Origin: Pomphorhynchus laevis
Lineage: Eukaryota; Acanthocephala; Palaeacanthocephala; Echinorhynchida; Pomphorhynchidae
Reading direction: 5' to 3'
DNA: 64,000 bases
Assembly: GCA_012934845.2 (NCBI GenBank)
Contig: WNNJ02003006.1
Coordinates: 62,001-126,000, forward strand
Part shown: in pieces, positions 45,115 to 56,411 of the stretch
Layout: each line of letters begins with the position of its first letter
Numbering within the stretch: position 1 is the first letter of the stretch
Position numbers and translations under genes: made by a program
The notes under the pieces: model-generated
Told to the model about the DNA's origin: nothing
Database searches by the model: none
What the model saw: only the letters and a program-made list of their open reading frames with translations

Positions 45115-45925
45115 TTAAAAAATATATTTATTCCAATTACAAATGTTTTCACTGGAAATATAAGCATTTAAGCTAATTGTCTTTTGAATTAATTTTGATA
45201 TTTTGAACAGGAATGGGCATATTGCATATGTACTACGTAAAAGCTCCTTTAATTCAGAAATATCTTGTGTGTTTAAAATATTACGGATGCTAATCCAATT
45301 AATCAGAGAGCATACTTCTTTGGGGTATCTACAGTAGGTCTTGATAACATCTATGTGTTGAACACTGACATACTTCAACTGCTCACGATCTATACATATC
45401 GCATACGGAATAGATTCTCCTTGATTGACTCTAAACGTCGACATATTTGGGAACATTCTCGATGTTTCGTCAAAGTCGAATAGTCTTTTGGTTATTTCAT
45501 AGATTTTGTCTTCAGTGGCTACGAATGTTGAAAACAAATTTGAGCTACTACCTTTGTGTTCATGTTGTTCTGCCCGCGGACATACACTTTTTATAATTGA
45601 GCATACTCTTTGACGTGTGTGTTTGTAAACCTTACGAAGTAGAAAGTTTGATGTTCTTATATCTTTATTGAACAATGCTTTGTATAATGCGTAGAACGGT
45701 AGAATGGTGGCTGAAGCGACTAGTAGCGTTTCACAACCTCGGATTAGATCGGACAATCCTAGTTCATAGCTGGCAATCCAGAAATCAATAAGATTGTTTA
45801 AGCATATACTAGTAGGAGATTTGTACATGTAATTCAGTATTGTAGGCATTAACTTGTATTTTGTGTCGTTGAGTTTTACTAATGATATGAACGTACCGGG
45901 ATTAGCCGATCTATCTAGTAAAGCC
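45115..45925 (-). CDS. BTB-domain host gene, exon 2
   Basis: Exon 2 starts at 45925 after the acceptor ttttgatttcag and ends with a stop at 45115. Spliced to exon 1 it gives a 432-residue protein (162 complete codons from exon 1, a split Arg codon, then 269 codons). The BTB fold continues across the junction: ALLDRSANPGTFISL, KYKLMPTILNYMYKSP, NLIDFWIASYELGLSDLIRG. The remainder (residues about 235-432) would match a BACK-like or divergent C-terminal region and has no Kelch repeats. BTB proteins commonly form dimers and can act as cullin-3 adaptors, but no specific role can be assigned. Confidence 0.82.
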
Positions 45926-46119
45926 CTGAAATCAAAATTTTATTAAATATGTGCATGATGTGGTTTTTACAATGTTCTAAAAACGTGATTTGAAAATCTA
46001 GATTTTATTTTTATTCATTCAATTTTATTCATTTTTACTATAAATTGTATTTTCTGCATAATATTCCTTAAACTTAATTCCTATCTAATATACACTGAAA
46101 TTCTTAGTTTCGATAAGAT

Positions 46120-49100
46120 TCCAATTTTTAATAATATACTTTCTTATAAATAATACAAGGGTTAATAATAGTCACATGACAATTAAGAAGACAAAAACAC
46201 AGCAGAAAAAAACTATATGATCAGTCAGTAGAGTCTTCACTTTTTATGACCTCAGGTACAGTGAGATCTGACCTCTCCAACCAATCCAACACGCCGCCTT
46301 ACGACTAAACCACCCATGGTTTTTCACCTCCCCCCCCGAAGAGTTCAATCGAGGCGGACTATGCTGGGTAAACGAGAGACGAGGAGCCTAAGAAACCTTA
46401 GCCTTTGCTCTGGGGGACGTCTGCTCGAAAAGAAGACTAATCCTAAAGAAGACAGGTGCTCCAAAGGCGCACCTGGGTTTTCCCTTTCAATGACATATGC
46501 TGAGCCCGTTTCAGGGCCCACCTAGCTTTCTTCAGGATACGTTTAAGTCTATTCAGGTCAACTTTCGCCTACCAGTTCAACGTAACGGTGAACCCCAGGA
46601 ATTTTACTCGACTTGTGAATGTGGGGAATGGTTCAGAGGCAAATATGGAAGAGAGCACAGAGAGTGCTAATCTCTTAAGTTTTTGCTTTATAGCAGGGGT
46701 GCCATGAAAGACGACCACCTGCGATTTAGCGGAGTTTAACAAAAGATTAGATAGTGAGAGCTGATCTTTTAATCTTAAAAAGAACTGGCTGATGTTAGAG
46801 ACTACTTCTTTACACCTGTGATTAGTAAATAGGGATATGGTGTCATCAGCGTACACCACTAGACGTTGTTCGCATTTAAATGATTTAAATAGGTTAATAG
46901 AGACAGCAAGGTACAAGATAAGACAAAGTGGGGAACCTTAAGGTACACCCGTAATAGGATAGAACTGACGCGCATCAGGGTCATCTTCATAATCAAATCG
47001 CTTAGTGTACAGCAGAATCTTCACCCTGTTCACAATTCTCGCAGGCAACCCGAGGGACCTGAGAGAGGAGATTACAAAGGGAATGGAGATGCGGTCAAAT
47101 GCAGCATAAAAGTCAAGGGAAACAGCTACAACTAAATGATTGCTATTCACCCGACAAAACTGCTCCACTTCACCTATTGCTGAATGGACCGAGCGACCTT
47201 TGACGAACACATGAAAACCGGGGGAATCAGATTACACCTAATTAAATGGTCTCGGATGTTACGCGTAAGCGCTTTCTCGTAAATCGACACGAGGGCATTT
47301 TGAATCGAAATGGGTCGCAGATCTTTAGGACATTTGCAGGATTTTTTCTTAGGAATAAAAACTCTCTTACTTATATTGATGCCTGGTACATTGGATAGGG
47401 AGGCTAAAAGCATTGTGACGGCCACCTCTCTTCTCTGGTCAGCTGTCAGAAGCTGTCATACCCGAGAATAAAGTGGAGCGACGGATTTGGAGGTGACCGG
47501 AAGTGGACCCCATGAGTTTAGGATATCTGTAACAGATAAATCCCTACTCTTGAAGTTACCCCAAGGCGGGATTGTTTGAGGTATTGAGTGGCTGCATAGT
47601 TGTGTAAGGCTAGTGACTCCTCCAAAACGTTTTCAAGGCCTATATTACCTATCCAACCCAATGCCATTTCTTTCCAACAAACAAATTTATCCTTCTTGAA
47701 AATCTTCCAAAAGGAAGACTGAGAAGGGTTAAGACGAGCAATACTCGCCCTATCCCTACCCAGCTGGAACCTATATCCAGTGCTCCTATATCTAGTACTT
47801 TTGGTTGAAGCAAAGAGATTAGGGAGGTTGAGCAATTTTGATAGAACCTTGAGTTTTGTCAAAGGGGGATTGTATAAGCGACTTTTATAGGTAGTCGATA
47901 TAATCGCGGTAGCTTGTGAAGAAAGGTAGGTATTAAATTTGGTAAGACTCTCATTTCCTATCCGGTGAAGGAGTTGGATAACCGCCTGAAAGAGGGCCAC
48001 TCTGATTAGATCAAAGTGAAACTTCCTTCGAAGCAACGTATCTTCCTCAATGCTCCAACGAAGTAGGTCATGAGCAGTGGACAGTTGTTGGCGCGACTGC
48101 TCCGTACAGATGTGTTTAAGCAACCACCTCGAGTGAAGCAGTAAAATGTCGAGGATTGAATTTGTTGATGTGCAATGAAATGTAGGGGACGGTGGCTTGT
48201 GAATAAGATAACCGTTCCTAGCTCTGCGAAGTGCTGCGTTGATCCAACGACTAGTTATGTCGTTAAAGTCAATAAGTATCATGTCATTGCCGCTGTCAAT
48301 AATACTATCCAGAAGGTCACGATTCTTGTGAATCTCCCCTGGACGTATGTAGACATTGGCTAGACTGAGGCGTTTACCGTTCTTACAGAGTGGAACTACT
48401 AGACAAGACATGGCTGGACGCGAGTAAGTTAATAGGAGGGAGGACCCTTGTGAACATTTAACTACGGTCAAGAGTCCTTGAGATGAAGAGGAGTGAGGTG
48501 GGGTTATGTACGGAGTATAGTGGGAACATATATGCTTTGTGATAAATCGAGTAATGTCTTGTGGGAGACGGATAGACCTTGTCTCCTAAAGGCTATAACA
48601 TCTGCATATCTACCAGATAGAAGTCTAAGGGCAGAAGCACCTCCAGAATTCCACTGAAGGGTTTTCAGTGAAAAAGGCTCACAAGTACTCTGTATTGTAA
48701 TGAATTAGTTGGATAGGGGGATTGCTACCTAGCCAGAGCTAGGTGCAGGAAGGTTGCCCTTTCCACCACTAGCCCCATCCAGGGTAGGTACTTGCCCCCG
48801 GGCAATATGTTCATTTCCCCTCTTAGCCTTCAGTAGTTTTCCAATCTTGATTGGGGAGACTGGATGGGCCGAGCCCCCTTTTTTAGAAGCTTGTATAACT
48901 GTTGAGGCCGGTAATACTGGACTCGGATTTATTAGCCCCGATTGCCATAAGTATAACGCACTCAAGCCTCTTATGCGAGGAATCTGTTTTCTTGTCAACC
49001 ATAAGTGATATTTCTGAATCGCTCATCCTCTGAGCGACGGCAACAGTAGAAAATGAAGCAGCCGATTTGTACTCTGCAGGCTTAATAAAAGTTTTTTTGT

Positions 49101-50150
49101 AGGCTTTGAACGTAGGGCAGACCCTGCGCCAGGCCGGTTGGCTCCCCCACAGTTGGTGCAGGATGGAAGGGCCTTGCAAGAGTCAGGAGAATTAGTCGCC
49201 AGGCAGGACGAAGAGCCACACATTCCACATGTGGCAGTTCCACTGCAGCTGGACGCCCAGTGTCCACATTTGTGACACCGGCTGCAGTGGGGGTCTGTGT
49301 ACTCATCAATATCAACGATTGTAAAGTTCAGATTGAATCCCATAGAAGGTTTTGAACCGGCTTTGGACAATAGCTGCCCACGATCAATGGGTGCGGAACA
49401 GAACCCTACATGTATAGGCTTGCTATCCCTACCCAGGATTTGGCGCAGATTGAAAATCCCAAATTGATTTATCAAAGCTTTTTTATCATCCTCATCCAAT
49501 GAGACGGCAAATTATTAATTTTAAGGAGGCATTTATCGGTTTGCAAATCAGCTCTTTTTGATCCGAGTGAAGTTTGTTTAAATAATCTATGTAAGCATTC
49601 AATATGTCAGCTGAGATAAAAGATATCTTCAATTCACCGGCATATATCTTTACCTTGTTAAAAAGTATTCGATTTCTGTAATTATCCACAAAACCTCGGA
49701 GGAAAGTGTTATATAGTCTTTCTTTTTCAATAGGTTTAATAACTTTAATAACCACAAGGTTATTCATTTTCGGGATGGGGGGAAGTACCTCCCCATCATT
49801 TGAAGAAAATAAATCATCACTAACCTTAGACCGCATAGATATAATCGAAAAATTAGGATCACTTACGTTACATTCAGCATGATAATCTGAGCAGGAACAA
49901 AAAGCTTTTGATGGCTCCGACACAAAATTTGCGTGATCGTTGTTGTGCATTTTTGCACATTTTTGACTTTTCTATTTTTACTACACTTCAAACGACATAT
50001 CATTTGTATAAAAATTCGTCGGTATTCTAAAGACTTTTATATACCTAGTAATTTTGCTGACAGATAATTTAATAATACAATTTAACTTTGCTTTTTGATC
50101 TTGCGTTATTTATACTGGAACACAAATATTGAAGTAAATAAATAAATAAT
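46120..50150 (-). mobile_element. LINE B copy 5, nearly full length
   Basis: Minus strand: ORF1 at 49950-48729 (MHNNDHANFVSEPSKAFCSC start; VLPPIPKMNNLVVIKV; knuckles CSRCHKCGHWASSC and CTNCGG...AWR), ORF2 from about 48690 to 46250. Endonuclease (LANVYIRPGEIHKNRDLLDS), linker 48471-47518, RT (DLRPISIQNALVSIYEKALT; FYAAFDRISIPFV; LVVYADDTISLF; VKFLGFTVTLNW). It is interrupted by several stops and frame changes. It carries both ORFs and abuts PLE copy 2 at 50165. Confidence 0.8.
48729..49950 (-). pseudogene. LINE B5 ORF1
   Basis: Three overlapping frames (49950-49492, 49499-49023, 48998-48729) make up the gag-like ORF1: an N-terminal variable region, RRM-like middle (LKISFISADILNAYIDYL; FGIFNLRQILGRDSKPIHVG), then knuckles (CSRCHKCGHWASSC; CGMCGSSSC; CTNCGGANRPG) and a Ser/Gly tail (GASGGKGNLPAPSSG). 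The frame changes lie near 49495 and near 49030. Confidence 0.65.
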
Positions 50151-50412
50151 AAGATGAATATAGGACAAATTAAATCAGCTAACTGAGTCTACGTATTGTT
50201 ATATAATTACAAAATAAACAAAACATAATAATGCTAAATCAAAATTTAATAATTAAATAATAAAATTAATAATTGCTTTTAGATTTTCTATAATTTAAAT
50301 CAAGTTAAAAAATAAAAATAAAAATAAAAAATAAAATTTAAAATAAACGTCATTTTTATGAATTGACTAATAAATAACAGACGTTGTATCAGAATAAGAA
50401 TTAGAGGTCATC

Positions 50413-50475
50413 AGGAGGAACAGCTATGCTATCAGGTTTAGGCCCCTAGCTCCTCTACCCAACAGCAGCGGGGCC
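50413..50475 (-). other. Conserved crossing-helix motif in PLE 3' region (copy 2)
   Basis: AGGAG/CTCCT and GGCCCC/GGGGCC are kept. The middle helix is weakened here (CAGCTATG and a shortened partner CAGCAG). Confidence 0.45.
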
Positions 50476-50569
50476 AAATACATGCTAATGATGTATTTCC
50501 TCTGAAATAACTATCTAGTATTCTTATTCTAATACAAAGTATATTATTTATTATCCATCCATAAAAATT

Positions 50570-52530
50570 TACCACTTAAGAGTTTAAATTTATTCTTTAT
50601 ATTATTGTGTTGATTTATATATTTTACTATTTTCTGCTTGATGTTATTTTTATAGTAACCTAGTTTAAAATATGTATCTATTAAATTATTTAAATGATTT
50701 TGAAGAAAGCCAATATCATTACATATTGTTGCAATTCTTAAAATTTCATTATTTAATGTATTATATTTTATATTATATGGTATGCATGAATGCTAATGCA
50801 AAAATATGTTTCTTGTAAATTTAAATATGTCATCTTTACGATATAAATTAATAGTAGTTTTAGTTAATGTTAATTTAATGTTCATATCTAGATATACACC
50901 TTCTTTATCATTAATAGTGGTTTTGTTAAGAATAAGGCTTTCTGGATAAATGTGCTCACTAATTGAATAAAAATCATTAGAATTAAATACACATATATCA
51001 TCAATGTATCGAAACATATATTTAATATATTTATATTGTTTAGATTTAGTTTTTACACAGTTATGAACAAATTCATATTCTATGAAGCTTAAAAACAAGA
51101 CAGCTATAATTGGGCTACTATTACCACCCATTGGAACACCTTTTACTTGTCTAAATATAGATGTCCCTACTTTTAAATAATTTTGATTTATCAAAATATT
51201 TAAGGATTCTATTAATTCAATTTTATCCATATATTTATATTTATTTGATGGTTTAATTTTTGTTAGATAGGCGTTATAATTATTATAACATATATATGTA
51301 TATCTTTTTCCGAATATAAGGTTAATTAATTTTACTAACGCTTCTTTAATATCTACTAAATCTAGATTTAGTATAAAGCGTACTAAAATCGTATGTATTT
51401 ATATTTTGAAAATTTATTCCTTTTGTCTGTTCTAAAAATTCTTTTGTAGAATTAATACTGAAATAGTGTTTTATACCAGTATTAATTTCGATTACCTTGC
51501 AATATTTTTTAAAATGTGCTTTAATTACTTTAAGTATTTTATTCATATAGACAGAAAGTGGTTTTAATGTACATTTAAACGCACTACATATGAACCTAGG
51601 TTTTATTGGATTTTTATGTAATTTTGGATTCCAATATAATATAGGTATAGTTTTATTATCTAATTCAACCTTTATACCCTTTTTATCCATTATAGAACAG
51701 TGACTTGTAATAATTGTTTCTAAACTCAACTCACTACGTTCATATGTTGGATTTACATTTAAATCATTAGAATTAACCTCTTTCATTAGTATATCATAAT
51801 AAAGCTTTTTGCATATGAAGACAAAGTTATTACTAGCTTTATCAATAGTTGTTATTATATAATTATCCTTTAATTTAGTAAGTTCTTTATACATATCTTT
51901 ATTAATTTTATCTTTCCTTTTATAATTGTTTGTTATTTTCATTTTATTTTTAATTTTATCAAATATATAATCTTTCCAAATTTTTATCTTAGATATATTC
52001 GAGCTTTCACTATTAATCAGCTTACTAAAGTAATCATTTAAGTTATTATATAACGAACTGTAAATTTTATTTTTGTCGTTGTTATTATTTAATCTATATT
52101 TATACCCTTTTGATAGCAGCTTTCTTAATTCACAATTTTCAATTAATTCTAGATTATGGGTACATATATGTTCATTTATTTTATCAAAACTAAGACTTTT
52201 ACAATTGCATTCTGTTTCCATTATGTTTCTAATATTATCGTTACATATTGATTTTAATTCTTTATTATAATTACAAATTTTTCGTCCTAATGGTGGTAGG
52301 AGTTTATACCTTATTTTAGGAATATATTTACTTAAATCTGACCCTATTATTTCTTTACTTTTAGAATTATTTAAAAGTCCGGCTATATTTATGTTATCTA
52401 TACATTTATTAATGAAGTTTATGGTTAATGTATATTTTCTATTGTTATTATTTACATTTATTGTACGATTATAGTATTTTGTATTACAATAACTGTCTAT
52501 TATACAACTTAGCCTATCATAGTCGTTAAT
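50570..52530 (-). pseudogene. Reverse transcriptase part of PLE copy 2
   Basis: Open from 52530 on the minus strand. An N-terminal region (YKLLPPLGRKICNYNKEL; TECNCKSL) is followed by ITTIDKASNNFVFICKKLYY, ILYWNPKLHKNPIKPRFI, NTYDFSTLYT (motif A), VKGVPMGGNSSPIIAV (motif B) and FRYIDDICVF (YIDD). The C-terminus matches copies 1, 3 and 4. Frames 52221-51346 and 51230-50793 are the main open pieces. Telomerase-like PLE RTs share the DKxSxxxV and YWNPKLHK-type boxes. Confidence 0.8.
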
Positions 52531-53257
52531 TAATTTGATTTATTGAACATATGATATCTTTAGAAAAACTTCTTATATTTACATAAAGATCTTTTAGCTT
52601 ATTATCACTTAAAAGTTGTTTTAATATTTCTAATTGTTCATTTATATACATATCTTTTTTAATATTTTTAACTCTATTTTTCCTATTCCTTTTATCACCA
52701 TGACTTCTTGGTTTGCGTTTAACCGGATTATTATAATATAGTTGTTTATTATGTATTATACTACTTCTGCCAATTCCTTGTACCACGTCATTCAATCCTA
52801 ATGGGTACATGGAATTAAGCGTTTTAATCCAAAAATCTTCTTTTTCTAATAGTTTTTGATTTAATATTGAAATGTTTTCTTCGATAATATGTTCTAAAAT
52901 AAATAATTTACAGTTTTTAATATCATGTCCTATTAATCTCATATGTTTATGAAATATAGTTTGACTATTATGCTGTATATTATATATGTGTTGCCTAAAC
53001 CTAGTTTTTAACATTTGATATGTTTTTCCTATATATTGCAATCCACATGTGCATTGTATTAGATACACTACACCTGCGGTATTGCAGTTACAATTATTAT
53101 TAATATTTAATGAAAAACATTTGTTTGTCGTATTACTTACGATACAATTATTATTATTTATAACATCACAAACTATACAATTTTTTCTGTTACATTTAAA
53201 AGATCTAAAATTGAAATCATTAGTACTTACGTATTTTTCCAATATTGTTGAGTACAT
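52526..53257 (-). pseudogene. GIY-YIG endonuclease part of PLE copy 2
   Basis: 243 residues. A Cys-rich front (FKCNRKNCIVCDV, residues 20-32; later NCNC) is followed by the GIY-YIG fold: GVVYLIQ (62-68), LQYIGKTYQMLKTRFRQHI (73-91, with the catalytic Arg), FHKHMRLIGHD, EDFWIKTLNSMYPLGLND. A basic tail follows (KRKPRSHGDKRNRKNRVKNI). This nuclease nicks target DNA in related elements. It stands upstream of the RT on the same strand, with the RT frame opening within a few bases of its end. Confidence 0.8.
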
Positions 53258-53530
53258 GTAACTTTTAAGTCATAATTTTTAACGTTGCTTTTTCGGTGTC
53301 GCCACCTAGTTTAGTTGACTCAGACTAAACTTACAACGGGCCATCCAGCAGCATCTGACAGGGGGCTGCCCTGCTTAAGGCGGTTGCAGGCTGGAACAAG
53401 ATCTATAAAGATCTACCACCTTCACTCCACGCGCTACGTGACCTAGCTATTGGCCATTACCTGGTCTCTTAAACGTGATCACGTGAAGCAGTTTACATTT
53501 TAAAGTGTAAACACCTTGGGATGCAAACTT

Positions 53531-53692
53531 CTCCCTTTTTTAAGAATTAATAATTCATCAAACTTGTTTGAAAATAAGAAAAAATAATAGTAAAGTCGTA
53601 ACCAATAATACATAGTTTCAGTATTTCTGACAGAGGTCATATTACCGGGAAAACAAAGTCCACAGGTCAATAATAACATGCCAGTAGAACAA
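53531..53692. other. Spacer between two PLE copies
   Basis: About 160 AT-rich bases without coding motif, between the 5' end of PLE copy 2 and the 3' end of copy 3. The two elements are in tandem and same orientation, which is common for PLEs. Confidence 0.4.
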
Positions 53693-54352
53693 ATTAAATC
53701 AGCTAACTGAGTCTACGTATTTAATATAATTATAAAATAAACAAAACAATAATGCTAAATCAAAATTTAATAATTAAATAATAAAATTAATAATTGCTTT
53801 TAGATTTTCTATAATTTAAATTTTCTATAATTTAAATCAAGTTAAAAAAATGAAATTTAAAATAAACGTAATTTTTATGAATTGGCTAATAAATAGCAGA
53901 CTTTGTATCAGAATAAGAATTAGAGGTCATCAGGAGGAACTGCTATGCTATCAGGTTTCGGCCCCTAACTCCTCTACCAACATAGCAGCGGGGCCAAATA
54001 CATGCTAATGATGTATTTCCTCTGATAAAACTATCTAGTATCTTATTCTAATACAAAGTATATTATTTATTATCCATCCATAAAAATTTGCCACTTAAGA
54101 GTTTAAATTTATTCTTTATATTATTGTGTTGATTTATATATTTTACTATTTTCTGCTTGATGTTATTTTTATAGTAAGCTAGTTTAAAATATGTATCTAT
54201 TAAATTATTTAAATGATTTTGAAGAAATACAATATCATTACATATTGTTGCAATTCTTAAAATTTCATTATTTAATGTATTATATTTTATATTATATGGT
54301 ATGCATGAATGCTCATGCAAAAATATGTTTCTTGTAAATTTAAATATGTCAT
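53693..54352 (-). mobile_element. Penelope-like element, family N, copy 3 (short)
   Basis: Minus-strand fragment with the RT C-terminal 85 residues (EHSCIPYNIKYNTLNNEI to KFLWMDNK, frame 54320-54063) and the whole 3' region. It is truncated at about 54352 (tcatct), where copies 1 and 4 continue. Confidence 0.8.
53932..53995 (-). other. Conserved crossing-helix motif in PLE 3' region (copy 3)
   Basis: All three helices are intact: AGGAG/CTCCT, CTGCTATG/CATAGCAG, GGCCCC/GGGGCC, in crossing order. Confidence 0.5.
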
Positions 54353-54589
54353 CTAAATATATGGTATGTCATTTAAATAGGACAAATTTACATTAGGACA
54401 TATGTAAAAAGTTGAAAACAATTCATTTACTATTTATACAGTTTTTTACACAAACAACTTTGATAGATAATATATACAATTTGAAGATACGTAAAAATCG
54501 AAATGTAACTACTTTCTGCTTTTGTTATTTTTCAATATTTGCTAATTACAATACTGTACCCGGTATATATGGATCATAACCTATATAAA
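54353..54589. other. AT-rich intronic sequence
   Basis: No recognised feature between PLE copy 3 and the inverted repeat. Confidence 0.3.
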
Positions 54590-55028
54590 ATCCATATATG
54601 CTGCTAAATAACTGGACTTCGATCATCAGCTTCATCAGTCCAATGTATCACTCCGAAACGTTTCAAACCAACCAGCAGTCATCGTCAGTCGGATGAAGTT
54701 GTTAGGGTACGTTTCGACTGCTTTTGAAATCCTGTGAGAAATTCAGTGCCCTCGTAATCAACGGATACGCATTTGTGCCTTATATAAAGAATAACTAGAA
54801 GGTCCACACACGCAACAAGCCAGTAAAAACGCTTATGCACCTGAGCTTCGTATAGCATCGTGAGGAATTGCTGGTGTCTTTATAGTTATCACAAAAGCAG
54901 TCGAAACGTACCCTAACCACTTCATCCGACTGACGATGACTGCTGGGTGGTTAGGAACGTCTCGGAGTGATACATTAGACTGATGGAGCTGATGATCGAA
55001 GTCCAGTTATTTAGCAGCAAATATGGAT
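54590..55028. repeat. Inverted repeat with about 140-bp arms and hammerhead-like boxes
   Basis: The left arm (about 54590-54730) is the reverse complement, with some differences, of the right arm (about 54886-55028), separated by about 155 unrelated bases. Each arm carries CTGACGATGACTGCTGG and CTGATG(A/G)AGCTGATGATCGAAG, plus cagtcGAAACGTACC, which resemble the CTGANGA and GAAAC boxes of hammerhead ribozymes, but I could not fold a full hammerhead. It may be paired ends of a PLE or a foldback element. Confidence 0.6.
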
Positions 55029-55085
55029 TAAAAATCAATCGTAGCCAGCTTTGGCTCCTGGACCACAGTTTCAAGCGATTTTTCG

Positions 55086-55231
<146 letters not shown>

Positions 55232-55469
55232 ACACCTGCCCTGGGACACACAATGGTGTACTCGTAAATAAATCACTTTATTTTCACCACAAACTTTTGA
55301 CTTTATCAAACGAAGTGCTAAAAACAGTTACTTTCACATCGTTGCTTTCATAAAGAATAACACCTCCACCTCCTCCACTTTCACGATCACTGCGGAACAC
55401 CAGGTAGTCGACACGAAAGTCTTCTTTCTGTAGATTTCTGTTTCGATCCGGCTCAAACGGTGAATAGAC

Positions 55470-56160
55470 ACAAACGGTGAATAGCCAGACATGTTCTAAG
55501 ATAAGAGGCACAAAGGTATACTACCGGTCTAAGCGCACAATTAAATCAGCGCTGGTGCGAAGCGATCTAAATGCACGCGATAAGCAAGACCATTCGACAA
55601 TCAGGTGTGATGAAAAGAGGTGTAAGTGCTGCCCTGCCATTAATGTGAACAGTGAGATTATAGGAAGTGCAACAAAGCAGCACTACAAGATCAAATAAAG
55701 TGCCTCCTGCAAAACAAAGGGAGTGGTGTATTTAGGAACGTGTGAAAAGTGCCAAGTACATTGCGTTGGTGAGACGAAGCATGCTTTAAAAGACCTTCTC
55801 AACAAGAGAATACACCACATTAAGATAGGGATGAATGCAAACGGGATAGCTTCACATGTGATTAAAGAAGGAAAGGATCACGATATGAGCTACCAGATTC
55901 TCGATATCGTGGACGATGAGGTAAAAAGAAGAGCGGTGGAGCAAAAGTGGATAGGAAAGCTCAACACCGACGTGCAGCCGGGCCTCAGCGACGATAAACA
56001 CATATTCACATGGCGAGACGTAGGTTAACATTTCTCGGTTTTGTTTCTTTTTTCTTTCGGCGTGTATTCCTTTTGTTATGCGTGTAGTTCTTTAATTTGT
56101 GTTTGTGTTGTAGATAGACTGACGAAGACCCGGAAGGGTTGAGGCGTTTTAAACAAAACT
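55470..56160 (+). pseudogene. Canonical Penelope-type element, GIY-YIG endonuclease end
   Basis: Plus-strand fragment of a second PLE family with the classical layout (endonuclease at the C-terminus). First frame 55477-55698: LVRSDLNARD then a Cys cluster (CDEKRCKCCPAI). The second frame 55723-56028: VVYLGTCEKCQVHCVGET (GIY-YIG), LLNKRIHHIK, SHVIKEGKDHD and VEQKWIGKLNTDVQPGLSDD. A TAA at about 55696 separates the frames. No RT is found upstream. The 3' flank holds a decayed hammerhead-like motif at 56119. Confidence 0.75.
56119..56146 (+). ncRNA. Decayed hammerhead-like motif after the PLE endonuclease
   Basis: CTGACGA (56119-56125) is followed by a hairpin GACCC-GGAA-GGGTT, then GAGG where the canonical core has GAAA. 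Position after a PLE coding end fits the known association of hammerheads with PLEs. No convincing stem I was found. Probably inactive. Confidence 0.35.
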
Positions 56161-56270
56161 ATTGTTCCTGTCTTCTGCTCTTATTCTATACATATATATA
56201 TGAATCCGACAGAAACAAGGATCCCAAGCTCTGGTTCAAATAACCATAGTGATACTTTCAATATATATAA

Positions 56271-56411
56271 AACAGATTTATTGAAGTTTCGGCCGAAGCC
56301 CTTTTCAATTGTAATTAACTTGAACATCTATAACTTTTCTAAGAAAAGTTATAAGTATTCAAGTTAATTACAATTGAAAGAGGCTTCGGCCGAAACGTCA
56401 ATAAATCTGTA
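56271..56411. repeat. Near-perfect palindrome, arms about 69 nt, 1-nt centre
   Basis: The left arm from aacagatttattga to ataacttttct (56340) and the right arm from agaaaagttat (56342) to tcaataaatctgt pair along nearly their whole length with roughly 10 percent mismatches. Each outer part contains GGCTTCGGCCGAAAC, a tetraloop hairpin followed by GAAAC as in hammerhead stem II plus core. It could be a head-to-head pair of short ribozyme-bearing repeats. Confidence 0.8.

Larger units (their letters stand above)
50164..53530 (-). mobile_element. Penelope-like element, family N, copy 2 (near complete; GIY-YIG before RT)
   Basis: On the minus strand the GIY-YIG endonuclease frame (53257-52526) comes before the RT (about 52530-50570), opposite to classical Penelope elements and as described for the Naiad group of PLEs. 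The 5' region 53260-53530 is a GC-richer untranslated block. The 3' region carries the crossing-helix motif and ends at 50164 (ctcagttagctgattt). It has a few coding breaks. It is the only copy with the endonuclease; copies 1, 3 and 4 are 5'-truncated. Confidence 0.82.

Noticed and set aside
45115-45849. Exon 2 of the BTB gene as a free-standing 244-residue gene
   Set aside because: The BTB pattern continues upstream of the Met to a good splice acceptor and is completed by exon 1 at 57026-57513.
52526-53257. GIY-YIG frame as an independent homing endonuclease gene
   Set aside because: It lies directly before a PLE RT on the same strand with shared composition, and Naiad-type PLEs have this order.
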